Assembly (NCBI RefSeq): GCF_000244875.1
Contig: NC_016791.1
Coordinates: 2,981,001-3,045,000 of the forward strand
Source: Clostridium sp. BNL1100
Lineage (GTDB): Bacteria; Bacillota; Clostridia; Acetivibrionales; DSM-1351
DNA length: 64,000 nucleotides
Reading direction: 5' to 3'
Shown: positions 8,301-19,700 of the stretch, piece by piece
Position numbering within the stretch: the stretch's first letter is position 1
How the letters are laid out: every line of letters begins with the position of its first letter
Notes under the pieces: generated by a model
The model's database searches: none
Seen by the model: the letters and a program-made list of their open reading frames with translations, nothing else
Told to the model about the DNA's origin: nothing
Translations under genes and position numbers: made by a program

Positions 8301-10739
8301 AATTTGAGGTGTATAGTCTTCATGCAGACTGACTGAAGTATTTAGAGTCCATCCAGCTCCCACTTCAATAAATACCGGATTATTTTTTTTCAGTAATTCA
8401 GTAATTCCATCTGCAAACCTTACTGTGCCTAATATATGTTCTGCCCAATATTCCGGGGTAGTAGCCTCCTTAGCAGTAATCCATGTACCCGTTACATTTG
8501 AAATGTATGGGATCTTCGGCTTATTTAATTCTATTCTTTCTAATTTATTCAAAAAGGTTTGAATCATTGATTTCATTGCGGAAGAATGAAAAGCATGTGA
8601 AACCGGCAGCCTTATTCCCTGGTGCCCTATCTCATTTAAATGTTTTTCGAGTGTATCTATAGCTTGCTGGCTTCCTGATACAACGCAGACTGATGAACTA
8701 TTCACTGCTGCTAATGATAATTCCTCAGTTAAGAGCGGCCTCAATTCTTCTTCAGAAATCATAACACTGAGCATTATTCCGGCAGGCTGTTCCTGCATAA
8801 GCTTTCCTCTTAATACAATCAAGCCTAATGCATCTTCTAATGTAAATACTTCAGCCAAACAGGCAGCAACATATTCACCCATGCTATGGCCAATCAGAGC
8901 ATCAGGCTTAACACCCCAATTTATCAGGCTTTTAGCTAATGAATATTCGAGAATAAAATTTAGTGGTTGAGCCACCAACGTATCTGTAATACTGATATTG
9001 TTGATATTGTCCATAGGAAATAAGATATTTTTAATATCAAAATGCAACATCGGTTTTAAAATATCAAAGCAGTGGTCCATCTCTTTCCGAAAATATGGAT
9101 CACTTTGGTAAAGTTCCAATCCTATATTTACGTATTGATATCCCTGGCCCGGGAACATAAATACAACAGTATTCTGGTCTACTTTCGCAATTTCAGCGGT
9201 ATATGTTTTATTTAATTCACTAATGGCACCCTTTACATTTTGGAATACCACTGCCCTTCTGTATTTAAATTGAGCTCTTCCTATCTGCATTGTATAAGCA
9301 AGGTCAGGAAGGCTTATATCCGGATTCTGTTCCAGATAATAAGCAAAGTTCTTTGATAGCTTATCAAGCGCATTCTGAGTTTTTGCCGATAACGGAATCA
9401 TGTACCAACTATTGTTACTTACTGATTCATCAAGAGTTGGTGCTTCTTCAAGAATAATATGTGCATTAGTACCGCCAATCCCAAATGAACTTACACCTGC
9501 CCGTAGAGGGTATTTTTTATTCTCCCATTTATTCAAGTGTGTATTTACAAAAAAGGGACTATTATCAAAATCAATGCTTGGGTTAGGATTTTTATAATGT
9601 AGATTTGGAGGTATTTCTCTATTTTTTAGTGATAATACTGTTTTTATAAATCCAGCTACCCCGGATGCAGCATCGAGATGACCTACATTTGTCTTAAGTG
9701 ATCCAAGTGCACAATATTGTTTCATATCCGTATTAAAAGCAAGTTTTAGTGCTTCAATCTCTATGGGATCACCAACCGGTGTCCCTGTTCCATGGGTTTC
9801 AATATAGCTTATACTTTCCTCTTCGACTTCAGCCATCATCAATGAATCCCTGATAACTTCCGCTTGTCCCAAGACGCTTGGGGCTGTAAATCCTACTTTT
9901 CTATTTCCATCATTATTAATCGCACTTCCTTTAACTACAGCATATATATGGTCACCATCGTTAATAGCATCTTCTAAAGTCTTCAAAACTACAACTCCTG
10001 CTCCATTACTCATAACTGTACCTTTGGATTTTTCATCAAACGTACGGCAATGACCATCTGGAGATAGCATCATACCATCCTCGTATTTATATCCGGTTAT
10101 TTGAGGCAGCATTATGGATACCCCACCTGCTAACGCTATGCTGCATTCCCCATTTAACAAACTTTGACATGCCAAATGAATTGCCACCAACGAAGTTGAG
10201 CAGGCCGTCTGTACTGTTATTGAAGGACCTTTTAAATTCAATTTATATGATATAAGTGTGCTCAAGCAATCTCTGCTAGATAATAAAGTTTTAGTAAGCA
10301 TATCTACATCTGAGTTTCCAAATAACGAAACCTTTTGCCTCCAACTTTCATTATCGAAGGCTCCTGCGTATAAGCCAATTGGTTTTTTATAAGAAAAAGG
10401 ATCATACCCTGCATTTTCCAAGGCTTCCCAAACACACTCGAAAAATACACGTATTTGAGGGTCCATTACTTCTGCCTCACTTGGTGTATAACCAAAGAAA
10501 TATGGATCAAAATACTCTGCATTAGAAACCATACCCTTTGCTTTTACATATTCGGGGTCATTCAAACAATTAATATCAACCCCGTTTTCTATTAATTCAC
10601 TATCAGAAAAGAAGGAAATGGATTCAATTCCATTTTTCAGATTGCTCCAAAATTCATTGATATTATTTGCCCCCGGAAACCTGCCGGCTAATCCGATAAC
10701 CGCAACTTCGAGCCCATTTTTATTATTAATCTCTTCCAT
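2349..10739 (-). CDS. hybrid PKS-NRPS, KS-AT-KR-ACP-C-A-PCP-TE (terminal subunit)
   Basis: A 2796-residue terminal megasynthase. Domains in order: KS (about 11-435; Cys in QTACSTSLVAI near 179, His in ETHGTGT and KTNVGHL); AT (about 535-840; GHSMGEYVAA near 620, HAFHS near 713, the malonyl-type motif); KR with its structural half (about 930-1370; GGLGGIGLA near 1166, catalytic Ser, Tyr and Asn around CSSLNSII/YSSANSF); ACP (GGDSLKA near 1480); C (about 1540-1970; HHIISDG near 1670); A (about 1990-2465); PCP (GANSLSI near 2503); thioesterase (GYSAGG near 2630, His in GAHIEM near 2768). My reading of the ten-residue A-domain code is DAWFLGNVVK, a known Leu code. There is no DH, ER, methyltransferase or epimerase. 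Start and previous stop overlap by 14 bases, so translation is coupled. The KS-AT-KR block is a close paralogue of the one ending the upstream gene. Confidence 0.93.
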   Translation of the reverse strand: MEEINNKNGLEVAVIGLAGRFPGANNINEFWSNLKNGIESISFFSDSELIENGVDINCLNDPEYVKAKGMVSNAEYFDPYFFGYTPSEAEVMDPQIRVFFECVWEALENAGYDPFSYKKPIGLYAGAFDNESWRQKVSLFGNSDVDMLTKTLLSSRDCLSTLISYKLNLKGPSITVQTACSTSLVAIHLACQSLLNGECSIALAGGVSIMLPQITGYKYEDGMMLSPDGHCRTFDEKSKGTVMSNGAGVVVLKTLEDAINDGDHIYAVVKGSAINNDGNRKVGFTAPSVLGQAEVIRDSLMMAEVEEESISYIETHGTGTPVGDPIEIEALKLAFNTDMKQYCALGSLKTNVGHLDAASGVAGFIKTVLSLKNREIPPNLHYKNPNPSIDFDNSPFFVNTHLNKWENKKYPLRAGVSSFGIGGTNAHIILEEAPTLDESVSNNSWYMIPLSAKTQNALDKLSKNFAYYLEQNPDISLPDLAYTMQIGRAQFKYRRAVVFQNVKGAISELNKTYTAEIAKVDQNTVVFMFPGQGYQYVNIGLELYQSDPYFRKEMDHCFDILKPMLHFDIKNILFPMDNINNISITDTLVAQPLNFILEYSLAKSLINWGVKPDALIGHSMGEYVAACLAEVFTLEDALGLIVLRGKLMQEQPAGIMLSVMISEEELRPLLTEELSLAAVNSSSVCVVSGSQQAIDTLEKHLNEIGHQGIRLPVSHAFHSSAMKSMIQTFLNKLERIELNKPKIPYISNVTGTWITAKEATTPEYWAEHILGTVRFADGITELLKKNNPVFIEVGAGWTLNTSVSLHEDYTPQIPVVNLLRHFREDAEKQSPRNQIMNLFNSIQEAPSDMAFLLNQLGMLWCAGIKIDWNQFYKNEKRRRIPLPTYPFERKRYWIDMDYNKSLETLAQTYKKKDIKNWFSIPSWERTDLPYSDISVDAGKSILVFTNTLEFSSKLIESMEFSNYNLTFVRMGAEFYKETRCSYFINPGKDKDYKSLFNDLNKSKFTPDVILYLWTLTDDNSCKLDKSKVKTAVDIGLYGIIYIAQAIGELNFLEKVSIKVVTNNMHIVTGEESINPEKSVVIGSIKTIPREYHNIKCTGIDIDLPQTDKIKERQLINCLLSELAASPDDSLVAYRGKYRWVQNFKQIQLKECHGIPSRLRENGVYMITGGLGGIGLAISEYLAKTVRAKLVLIGRSEIPPSEKWDDYINSSEKDCKLSDKIMKIKGLQESGAEVLLINADVADAEQMSRAMSIIHERFGEVNGIIHGAGLPDGGMIQLRNRATTDCVIAPKIYGTLEINKFIENNKLDFLILCSSLNSIIAPYGQIGYSSANSFLDAFSQYQSNQTGIYSVSINWDSWKEVGMAVDSVNTGNSLVSLETGMLTSEGIEVLKRILDSNLPDYILSQLIVSTYSLELYLKGMPELENKESMFYGGENQNCGEELNRNIQHAISKDEIELILVKIFQKLLGIEEIDKYDDFFELGGDSLKATVLMTKIYNELSAKISLKEIFNLRNIESISDFIASGEKHTYEKIKKVEEKEYYEASSAQKRMYILQQVEKDSTAYNMPSALFIEGELEIGRVERALKKLIERHETLRTSFETIDKIIIQRVHNIDTIDFSIKKISVNSEIEVKEKINSFLEPFELGKAPLLRVGVIELSETRHILLFDMHHIISDGVSMDILTGEFAALYEGRGLPDLKIQYKDYSAWQNRMKADDRMQKQEEYWLKVFQGEIPVLNLPEDFPRPRVQSFEGDSITFDIVPEVAKGLEKLAGDTGATLYMVLLAAYNVLLSKYTGQEDIIVGTPIAGRPHTDLENLIGMFVNTLAMRNYPESSKTFKEFVEEVRENALRAYENQNFQFEELVEKLDIRRDISRNPLFDTMFTLQSAGATLEKETGLRLKPYETVDKTAKFDLSLLAAFSGDKISFLINYCTKLFKKETVERIVGHFQNLLHEIVKNPEKKLQELDMMSDKEKESILYGFNNTKVEYPRDKTIHELFEEQVWKTPENIAVVHREEKISYRELDRRAEAVSQNIMEKGIDCDEVVGILLNPSIDMFAAILGVLKAGAAYLPIDVDYPKQRIEYMLKDSCAKLLISTEKISSGIEFGDEILEIRDTQASAERRAVGKTNSKPEHMAYVIYTSGSTGMPKGVMVEHRALVNLCSWHIERYEVTSRDRATKYAGTGFDASVWEIFPYLIQGAAIHVIDEEIRLNVNKVNEYYEKNGISISFLPTQICEKFIQLENRSLRCLLTGGDKLKYFNKQRYKIVNNYGPTENTVVTTCYMVKESSANIPIGKPISNTKVYILNGNKAQPVGVAGELCISGESLARGYINHEELTQEKFTENPFVPGERMYRTGDLARWLPDGNIEFLGRIDDQVKIRGYRIELAEIENVLRKLDKIDDAAIVVSEDKSGDKCIYAYIVSKYEIMPDKVREILSVKLPLYMIPTYIMQIDSIPITENGKIDKKKLPEIELSVKTKYVAPENEIQEKLCRVVCEVLGLERVGINDDLFELGANSLSIMSFLSMVHSEFGIELAFRDVFKDPTVRGCSDIVSTSQDVSKNYLNDCIQLSSNKQGGKTVFCLPSLGAVGILYMQLAEELGSNCLYSFNFIEDENLIEEYVKVIIKVQSEGPYILLGYSAGGNLAFEVAKELERQGYEVSKIIMIDSYYRSEITNLTEEEREKMINELIDSYFKHNRTQDEIIKRHNDKRTLTDYVGKKIIAYSRYLDSLITLGQVDANIILIKSLEEGNVKVSPRERNLWSNSTSKRFKSIQGFGAHIEMLSPEFIKQNSEIIERILNEDGSL

Positions 10740-13700
10740 GAATTTCGTTCCTCTTTTCTCTTTGTAGTAAAATATTCTTTTTATTCCTTCGTTTACTTAC
10801 AAAATCTGATGATTTTTCATCTGTAATTGAATCTTGTACATCATCTCTCTTAGACAAATACCTGCTTAATGATGAAATTGTAGTATTTGCATATAAAGAA
10901 ACTATGGATATATCTATATTAAGCACTGCTTTTAATCTTTGCCTTAACTGAATTAAATGCAATGAATAAGCACCCAGGTCAAAGAAGTTATCATCACGTC
11001 CAATATCCGGATAGCCTAATATTTCCTTTAAAATAGCTGTGAGCTTTGACTCAATTTCACTTTGTGATGTAATATCTTGTAGATTCATACATTCCTCAGG
11101 ATTGTAGTTTTCTTCTGACTTAATTTTGTACTGTTCACGTTCCGTGTCCCATATCCTTTTAAGGTATACTTCTAACGGATATGGGGATATCAGTACTTGA
11201 GCTAAAAGATAATCCGGCAGATCACTGTCCAATATCCGTTTGAAAACCTCGATACCTTCAGAAATAAGTATCCCATTTTCCAAATTATCAGAAGAATGTG
11301 CGCAAGTTAAATTTACAGCCATACCTACTTGCTTCCATGTGTCCCAATTAATCGACACAGTGTATGTATATCCCTTATTACATTGATGTTGAGAAAAAGC
11401 ATCCTGAAAATTATTTGCCGAGCAATAACCTATTTGACCAAATGGTGCAATTATAGAGCTAAGAGATGAGCAATATATCATGAAATCAAGTTTGTTGTGT
11501 TCAATAAATCTGTTAACTTCCAATGTGCCTTGAATTTTTGAAGACATGATGCTGTCTGTTGTTTTCCTGTTTCTTAGTTGAATTAATCCACCATCAGGTA
11601 ATCCTGCGCTATGAATAATTCCATTAACTTCTCCAAATCGTTCATGGATTGTAGACATGGCTTTACTCATCTGGTAATTGTCGGAAACATCTGCATTAAT
11701 GGGCAGAACCTCTGCACCCAATTCTTCAAGCTCTTTGATTTTCATAATTTTATATGCTAATTTGTAATCCTTTTCAGGAGAGTTTATATAGTCATCCCAG
11801 TTTTCCCTTGGTGGTATCTCCGTACGTCCTATTAATACCAGCCTTGCCCTGACGGTTCCGGCCAAATATTCTGATATGGCCAGACCAATACCGCCAAGGC
11901 CGCCGGTAATCACATATACACCATTTTCCCTTAGACGTGATGGTACACCATGGCATTCTTTTAATTGTATTTGATTAAAACTCTGTATCCAACGATATTT
12001 TCCTCTGTAAGCAACTAGTGAATCATTATCGGTAATTGCCATCTCTGCCAATAAACAATTTATAGTCTGCTGTTCTTTGGTTTTATCCTCCTGAGGAACC
12101 TCAATATCAATACCGGTGCATTTAATATTGCTGTATTCCTTAGGTATGGTTCTTATTGGCCCAACAATAACAGCTTTCTCCGGATTTATATTTTCTTCTC
12201 CACTTACCAGGTGCATATTGTTAGTTACAACGTTAATGGATATTTGATCTGGAATATTTAATTCCCCGATTGCCTGAGCAATATAAATCAAACCGTAAAA
12301 ACCAATATCAAACGCGGTATTAACTTTGTTCAAATCCGGCTGATGAAGGTTATCTTCTGTTAAAGTCCACAAGTATAAGATAGTATCAGGAATATTTTCT
12401 GATTTGTGCAGTTCGTTAAACAAGTTTTTATAATCTGTGTTTTTACCAGGGTTAATAAAATAACCGGATTCAATCTCCTTGTCCTGACAAAATGAAGTCC
12501 CGATTTTTACAAAAGTTAATTTCTTAACTGCTGATTCTAAACTTCTTACCAAATTATTACTAAATTCTGTATAGTTTATAAAAACTAAAATATTTTTTAA
12601 CGTATGGAAATCTTTATTGCTATATGATAAATTCGCACGCCTCCAGGATGGAACGAAAAACCATTCACTAATCTCCCTCCTTTTATAATTGTCCATGTAC
12701 TTAAAATCAGTGCTGTTGTTTTTGTCCATCCAATAGCGTTGCCGTTGGAATGGATAAGTGGGTAGAGGAAGCTTTCTCCTTTTTTTATCCTTATAAAACT
12801 GCTTCCAATCTGTCTTTATTCCGGCACACCACAACCTGCCAAGCTGAGTTAAGATAAATGACATATCTGATGCCTCTTCAGGTAATGATTTAAACAAAGC
12901 AGAAATATTAAGTCTTCGAGATTGTCCTCCTCTTTCCTCCTTAGAGTGCCTAATTAAATTGACAACTAAAATGTCAGGTGTACAGTCTTCGTGCAATTTC
13001 ACTGATGTATTTAATGTTCGTCCCGCTCCTATTTCAATAAATACTGTGCAGTTTTTTCTCAGTAATTCACCAATACCATCTGCAAATCTTACTGTACCGG
13101 TTGTGTGTTCCGCCCAATATTCCGGATTTGTGGCAGCTTGAGCTGTAATCCATGTGCCGGTTACATTTGAGATATACGGTATCTTAGGTTTTTTCAAAAC
13201 TATTCTTTCAAGTTTATCTGAAAACAATGGAAGCATTGCACTCATTGCATTAGAATGGAAAGCATGTGTAGCTGGTACTTTCATACATTCATATCCTATT
13301 TTAATTAATTTCTTTTCCAGTACATCTATAGATTCCTGGCTTCCTGATACGACACAGATTGAAGAACTATTTACTGCTGCCAAGGATACTTCTTCACTTA
13401 AAAGTGGTTTTAGCTCAGTCTCGGAAATCACTACACTAAGCATTCCGCCTTTTGGCAGCTGCTGCATAAGTCTTCCCCTTAATACAATCAAGTCCAGTGC
13501 ATCCTTTAATGTAAACACTTCAGCCAAACAAGCAGCAACATATTCACCTAAACTGTGGCCAATTAAAGCTTCCGGCTTTATCCCCCATTTTATTAAGGTT
13601 TTAGCCAACGAATATTGTATTATAAAATTTAATGGCTGAGCTACCAGCGTATCTGTAACTTCCATATTATTGGAGCTGTCTTCAGGAAAAAGTATGTCTT

Positions 13701-16700
13701 TAATGTCAAAAGTCAGCATTGGCTCTAAAATACAAAAGCAATTATCCATTTCTTCCCGGAATGCCTGCTCGCTTTCGTAAAATTCCCTTAACATGTTTAC
13801 ATACTGGTATCCTTGTCCTGAAAACATAAATACGACTTTACTATGTTCTGGTTTTGCAATTTCAGCAGTATGGTTTTTATTTAGCTGATTAACAGCATCC
13901 TGTAAATTCTGGAATACCACCACTCTTCTATACTTTAGCTGAGCCCTTCCCACCTGCATCGTATATGCGAGATCTGAAAGATTTATATTCTGGTTCCTCT
14001 GCATATACTCAGCAAAATTCTTTGACAGCTTGTCAAGTGCACCTGGAGTTTTAGCTGACAAAGGCAGCATATACCAACCCCCGGATTCTTGCGTACTCTC
14101 AGTTGTAGGTGATTCTTCCAGGATAACATGTGCATTGGTTCCTCCTATTCCAAAGGAACTAACCCCGGCACGTAAAGGATATTCTTTTCTCTCCCAGTCG
14201 CGCAATGACCTATTTACATAAAAGGGGCTATTTTTAAAATCAATCTTTGGGTTGGGACTTTTATAATGCAGGCTTGGGGGAATTTGTTTATTATATAGAG
14301 ATAATACCGTTTTAATTAAACCGGTAACACCTGCAGCAGTGTCTAGATGTCCACAATTAGTTTTTACTGAACCAATTGCACAGTAATTCCTCTTGGTAGT
14401 GTTAAATGCCTTTTTTAGTGCCTCAATCTCTATTGGATCGCCTAAAGCAGTTGCTGTACCGTGAGCCTCTATATAGCTGATAGTCTCAGTACTTACTTCA
14501 GCAAAATGACAAGCCTCTCTTATAACCTGGGCCTGCCCCTCAACGCTTGGTGCAGTATACCCTACTTTACCAGCTCCATCATTATTGATTCTACTCCCTT
14601 TTATTACCGCCCAGATGTGATCCCCGTCTTTTAAAGCATCTTCCATCCGCTTTAAAACAACAACTCCCGCACCTTCCCCAGAAACAGCCCCACTGGCTTC
14701 TGAATCAAAGGATCGGCAGTGACCATCCCTTGACATTATCATTCCTTCTTGATATAAGTACCCGTTTTTATGAGGTAGAGTGACCGATACTCCTCCAGCC
14801 AAAGCTATGTCACATTCTCCTTCTAATAATTTCTGGTATGCTACATTTACTGCTACTAATGACGTTGAACATGCAGTCTGTATCAATAGGCTCGGGCCTC
14901 TTAAATTAAGCTTGTATGATATTCGGGTAGTCAGGAAATCTTTATCAGCTAATTGGTTATTACTAAATAAATAAGATGTATTACTTTGATTAACATACAT
15001 AGACACTAATGTTTGCCATACCGTATTGTTTGATGCTCCTGCAAAAAGTCCTATAGAGCCCCCATACGAGTAAGGATCATATCCAGCGCTTTCCAGTGCT
15101 TCCCATACGCATTCATGGAATATTCGAATTTGAGGATCCAGAAGTTTTGCATCACCTGGTGAGTAATCAAAAAAAGCAGCATCAAAGTACTCAGGATCCT
15201 TTATAATTCCCTTAGCTTTAATATAATCAGGGTTGTTAAGCAAGGCATCTTCTATTCCCTCTTCTCTTAGTTCATCATCTGTAAAATAAGTTATAGATTC
15301 TATTCCATTCTTTAAATTTTCCCAGAATTCATTAATATTATTGGCCCCAGGAAACCTTCCCGATAAACCAATAACCGCTACGTCTTTGTTTATGACTGTG
15401 CTGTTTTTACTTATATTTAAATCTTCTACATCTTTCTGCCCATTATTTAAATAATTTATTAGTGAACTGATTGTTGGGTATTGAAAAAGGGTTGTAGTGG
15501 ATATTTCGCCTGTAAATTCTCCATTAAGCTTCTCATTTATGAGACTACTTAATCTTATGATAGATAATGAGTTACCTCCTATATCAAAAAAGTTATCCGT
15601 AATTCCTATTTGCTCCCGATGCAGAACCTCCCGCCAAATATTAGCAATAACTTTTTCATAATCTGTTTTTGGAGCTATGTACTCTACTCCGGTATTAACA
15701 CTATCAGACGGTTTGGGAAGCATATTTTTATTTATTTTTCCATTTGACGTAAGCGGGATTTCTTCAATTTCTACAAAATGTGAAGGTATCATATAGTCAG
15801 GCAAGCTTTTTCTTAGTTCCTTTTTTATATCTTCCATATGACATCCGGTCTGCGCTACCACATATGCACACAGGCTCCCATCCCCATTTTCGTTCTTGTT
15901 CTCCAATACTACTGCTTCTTTAATTGAAGGATTTCTAAGAAGCTGTGCTTCTATTTCACCCGGTTCTATTCTAAAGCCTCTTATTTTAACCTGATTATCC
16001 ATACGTCCAAGAAATTCTATGTTGCCATCAGGAAGCCAGCGTGCAAGGTCTCCGGTACGGTACATTCTTTCCCCAGGCATAAATGGATTAGTCACAAATT
16101 TCTCTTCTGTAAGCTCATGACTGTTAAGGTATCCCCTTGCAAGCCCATCTCCACCAACACATAATTCGCCACTAATCCCTATGGGCTGTAAATTATTATA
16201 CTTATCCAGTATATATGCTGTTGAGTTGTTTATAGGTCTACCTATTGGTATGTTTTGCCCATAGTCTTTATCTATTTTAAAACATACCGAAAATGTAGTA
16301 TTCTCTGTAGGCCCATATCCATTTGTTATAATAAGCCCCGGACATACGTTTCTTACAGCATTTATGTGGGATGGTGACAGTTTATCTCCTCCAACCAGCA
16401 GTTTTTTCAGGCCCACGAATATATCTGGCTTTTGTGTGGAAAGCTGGTTAAAAAGTGGTGAAGTAAGCCACATAGTGCTTATATTGTATTTTTTTATGGC
16501 ATCGCTAAGATTTATGGGATCCAGAATAATATTCTCATCAGCTATATAAAGCTTTAATCCATTTAACAGCGCTCCCCAAAATTCAAATGTTGTCGCATCA
16601 AATGCCAATGCACCCGTCTGTAGTATACTGTCATTTTCTTCAAAATCTATATAATTGGTGTTTTTAACAAGCCTGACCACACTTCGGTGTTCCACCATAA

Positions 16701-19700
16701 CACCTTTTGGCTCTCCCGTTGACCCGGATGTGTACATTACATATGCAAGGTGCTCTGGAGTGCCTATTTTATCAAGATTTAAAGTATTTCCGACATATAT
16801 ATTGCTATCGTTGAGATTTACTATATACCCGTCAAAATCTATTTTACCTATTAGATGATTACATGTTACCAATATACCTGTCCCACTGTCTTTAAGCATA
16901 AAGTTTATTCTTTCCTGCGGGTATCGAGGATCTATAGGAAGGTAGGCACCTCCCGCCTTCAGTATACCTGTTATGCCTATTATCATTTCTATTGAGCGTT
17001 CTGCCATTATACCAACAATCGTATCAGGTTGTACTCCTTTTTCCCTAAGTACCCATGCAAGACTATTTGCCCTATCATTTAACTCCCTATATGTAAATTT
17101 ACTTTTTTCAAACACTACTGCTATATTATCAGGGGTCTTTTCCACCTGTTCCTCAAATATTTCATGTACAGTCTTATTTTTAGGGTAGTCAGCCTTTGTA
17201 TTATTAAATCTATATAATATCTCTTCTTTTTCTTCGTCAGTTATAATATTCAACTCTGAGAGCTTGGTATTCTTGTCAGCAGCAATGTCATTCAGAATAT
17301 TTATGAAATGCTCTGAAAGCCTTTGTATTGTTCCTTTCCTAAACAATCTTGTACAATATTCAACTTCGAAAACAATCTTTCCATGCCGTTCTGAAGCATT
17401 CAATGTAATATCAAATTTTGAGGTCCTGTTTTCAACTATTTGAGGTATGAACTTCAAGCCTTTAACCTGTATATCCGTACTACTTGCATTTTGAAGTACA
17501 AACATAATATCAAATAAAGGGTTCCTGCTCATATCCCTTTTTATGTTAAGCTTGTCAACCAGTTCTTCAAACTGGTAATCTTGATTTTCATAGGCCTTCA
17601 AACAGCTTTCCTTTATTTCTGCCAAGAATTCATTGAAAGTCTTTTCACCTGTAGGATAGTTCCTCATTGCAAGTGTGTTTACAAACATGCCTATCATATC
17701 CTGCAAGTCCGCATGGGGCCTTCCTGCTATAGGTGAACCTACTACTATATCTTCCTGCCCTGTATACCTGTATAGCAGAGCGTTATATGCTGCAAGCAGC
17801 ACCATGTACATCGTCGTACCTGTTTTTTTTGCAAGGCTGTTTAGTTTCTGTGATATTTCTTCTCCCGCTTCGAAGGCTATTCTATCCCCTTCAAAGCTTT
17901 GCACTAGTGGTCTTTGGTAATCTGTAGGCATATTCAATACAGGTACTTCACCCTCGAATCGATGCAGCCAGTATTCTTCCTGTTTCTTTATGCCTCCAGT
18001 TCTGAATAGCTCATTTTGCCATTGTGAAAAGTCCTTGTATTGTATTTTGAGTTCAACCAGTTCCTGCCCTTTATATAACTGGGGAAACTCCCTTACAAGT
18101 ATGTTTATTGATATACCATCTGATATTATATGGTGCATGTCGAACATCAACATATGCCTGTCGTTTCCAATTCTAATAAGCCCTACCCGTAGGAATGGTG
18201 CCTTGCTCAAATCGAATGGACGGATAAATACTTTTACTATTTCATCTGCATTATCCTCACTTGACACAAAATAGTCTACTTTGAACTCTACTTCTCTGTG
18301 TACCTTTTGTACCGGTTTACCATCTACCATTTCGAATGATGTACGTAGAGTTTCATGCCTCCTTATAAGAGCTCTGAAAGCATCCTCCAATCTATTTGTA
18401 TCCAGTTTGCCCTCCATTATTATAGTAAAGGGCATATTGTAGTTTTTACCTGCTCCCTCAATTTGATTCAATATATAAAGTCTCTTTTGTGCTGCAGATA
18501 CAGGATAGTACTCTTTTTCTCCTACAGGAATTATTGATGAATATATACTTTCATCCGTGCTTTTTATATATGCAGCAAGTCCTTTTACTGTAGGCAATTT
18601 AAAAATCTGCCTCAAAGGTATTTCTGCGTTAAACTCTTTGTGTATCTTTGATACAAGCAGTGTAGCCTTTAATGAATGTCCTCCAAGTTCAAAGAAGTTA
18701 TCATTTATACCAACCTTCTCAACTCCAAGGATCTCCTGCCATATTGTTACCATCTTTTCTTCAACTTCATTTGTAGGAGCAACATAAAGGATGCCTGTAC
18801 TTATATTACCGTCAGGTTCAGGTAATGCCTTCCTGTCAATTTTACCATTGTTCGTAAGTGGTATATTATCAAGATGTATGAAATATGATGGTATCATATA
18901 GTCTGGCAGCTCACCGGATAAATAACCTCTTAACTCTTCCAACCTCAATTCACTTTCAGATACATAATATGCACACAGGTACTTACCACCGGCGCTATCT
19001 TCTTTTGCGACTACTACAGCCTCTTTGATCAGCTGGTGCTTCAAAAGCTGCGTTTCTATTTCACCTGGTTCAATTCGGAAGCCTCTTATTTTTACCTGTT
19101 CATCGATTCTTCCAAGAAACTCTATATTTCCATCCGGAAGCCATCTTGCCAAGTCGCCGCTTCGGTACATTCTACCTTTGCCGAATGGATTTTTGACAAA
19201 CTTCTCTGCTGTCAATTCTGGCAGGTTCAGGTATCCCCGGGCCAGACCTACTCCTGCAATACATAGTTCTCCTGGCATTCCTATACCACAAAGTTCGTTA
19301 CTGTTCATGATATAAACCTGTTTATTTACTATCGGTTTTCCGATCGGTACTCTCTTCGGTACTTGCTCCCCGGGGTTACATGCCCAGTGCGTCGCACAAA
19401 CCGTTGCCTCGGTCGGTCCGTAATCATTGGAATACCTCATATGTTTGCTGTTTGTGCGTACCAGTTCCTGATTAGTTTCCGAACCTCCGGTAATGATAGT
19501 ACGAAAATGTTGAATATTTACTTGTGCTAAATATTGAGGTGGTAAAATAGCAATGGTGACATTGTGCTTGGTTATATATTCTTCAAATAGTTTCGTGTCT
19601 TTTAGGACGTCTACCGGGCACAAACATAGCCTTGCACCAATCAACAAACTCATTGTCATTTCATACACGGTTGCATCAAATGCTAAACTTGCAAATTGAA

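Noticed and set aside
2349-10739. Trans-AT polyketide synthase
   Set aside because: Each KS is followed by its own AT domain with the GHS-x-G active site, so this is an ordinary cis-AT system.
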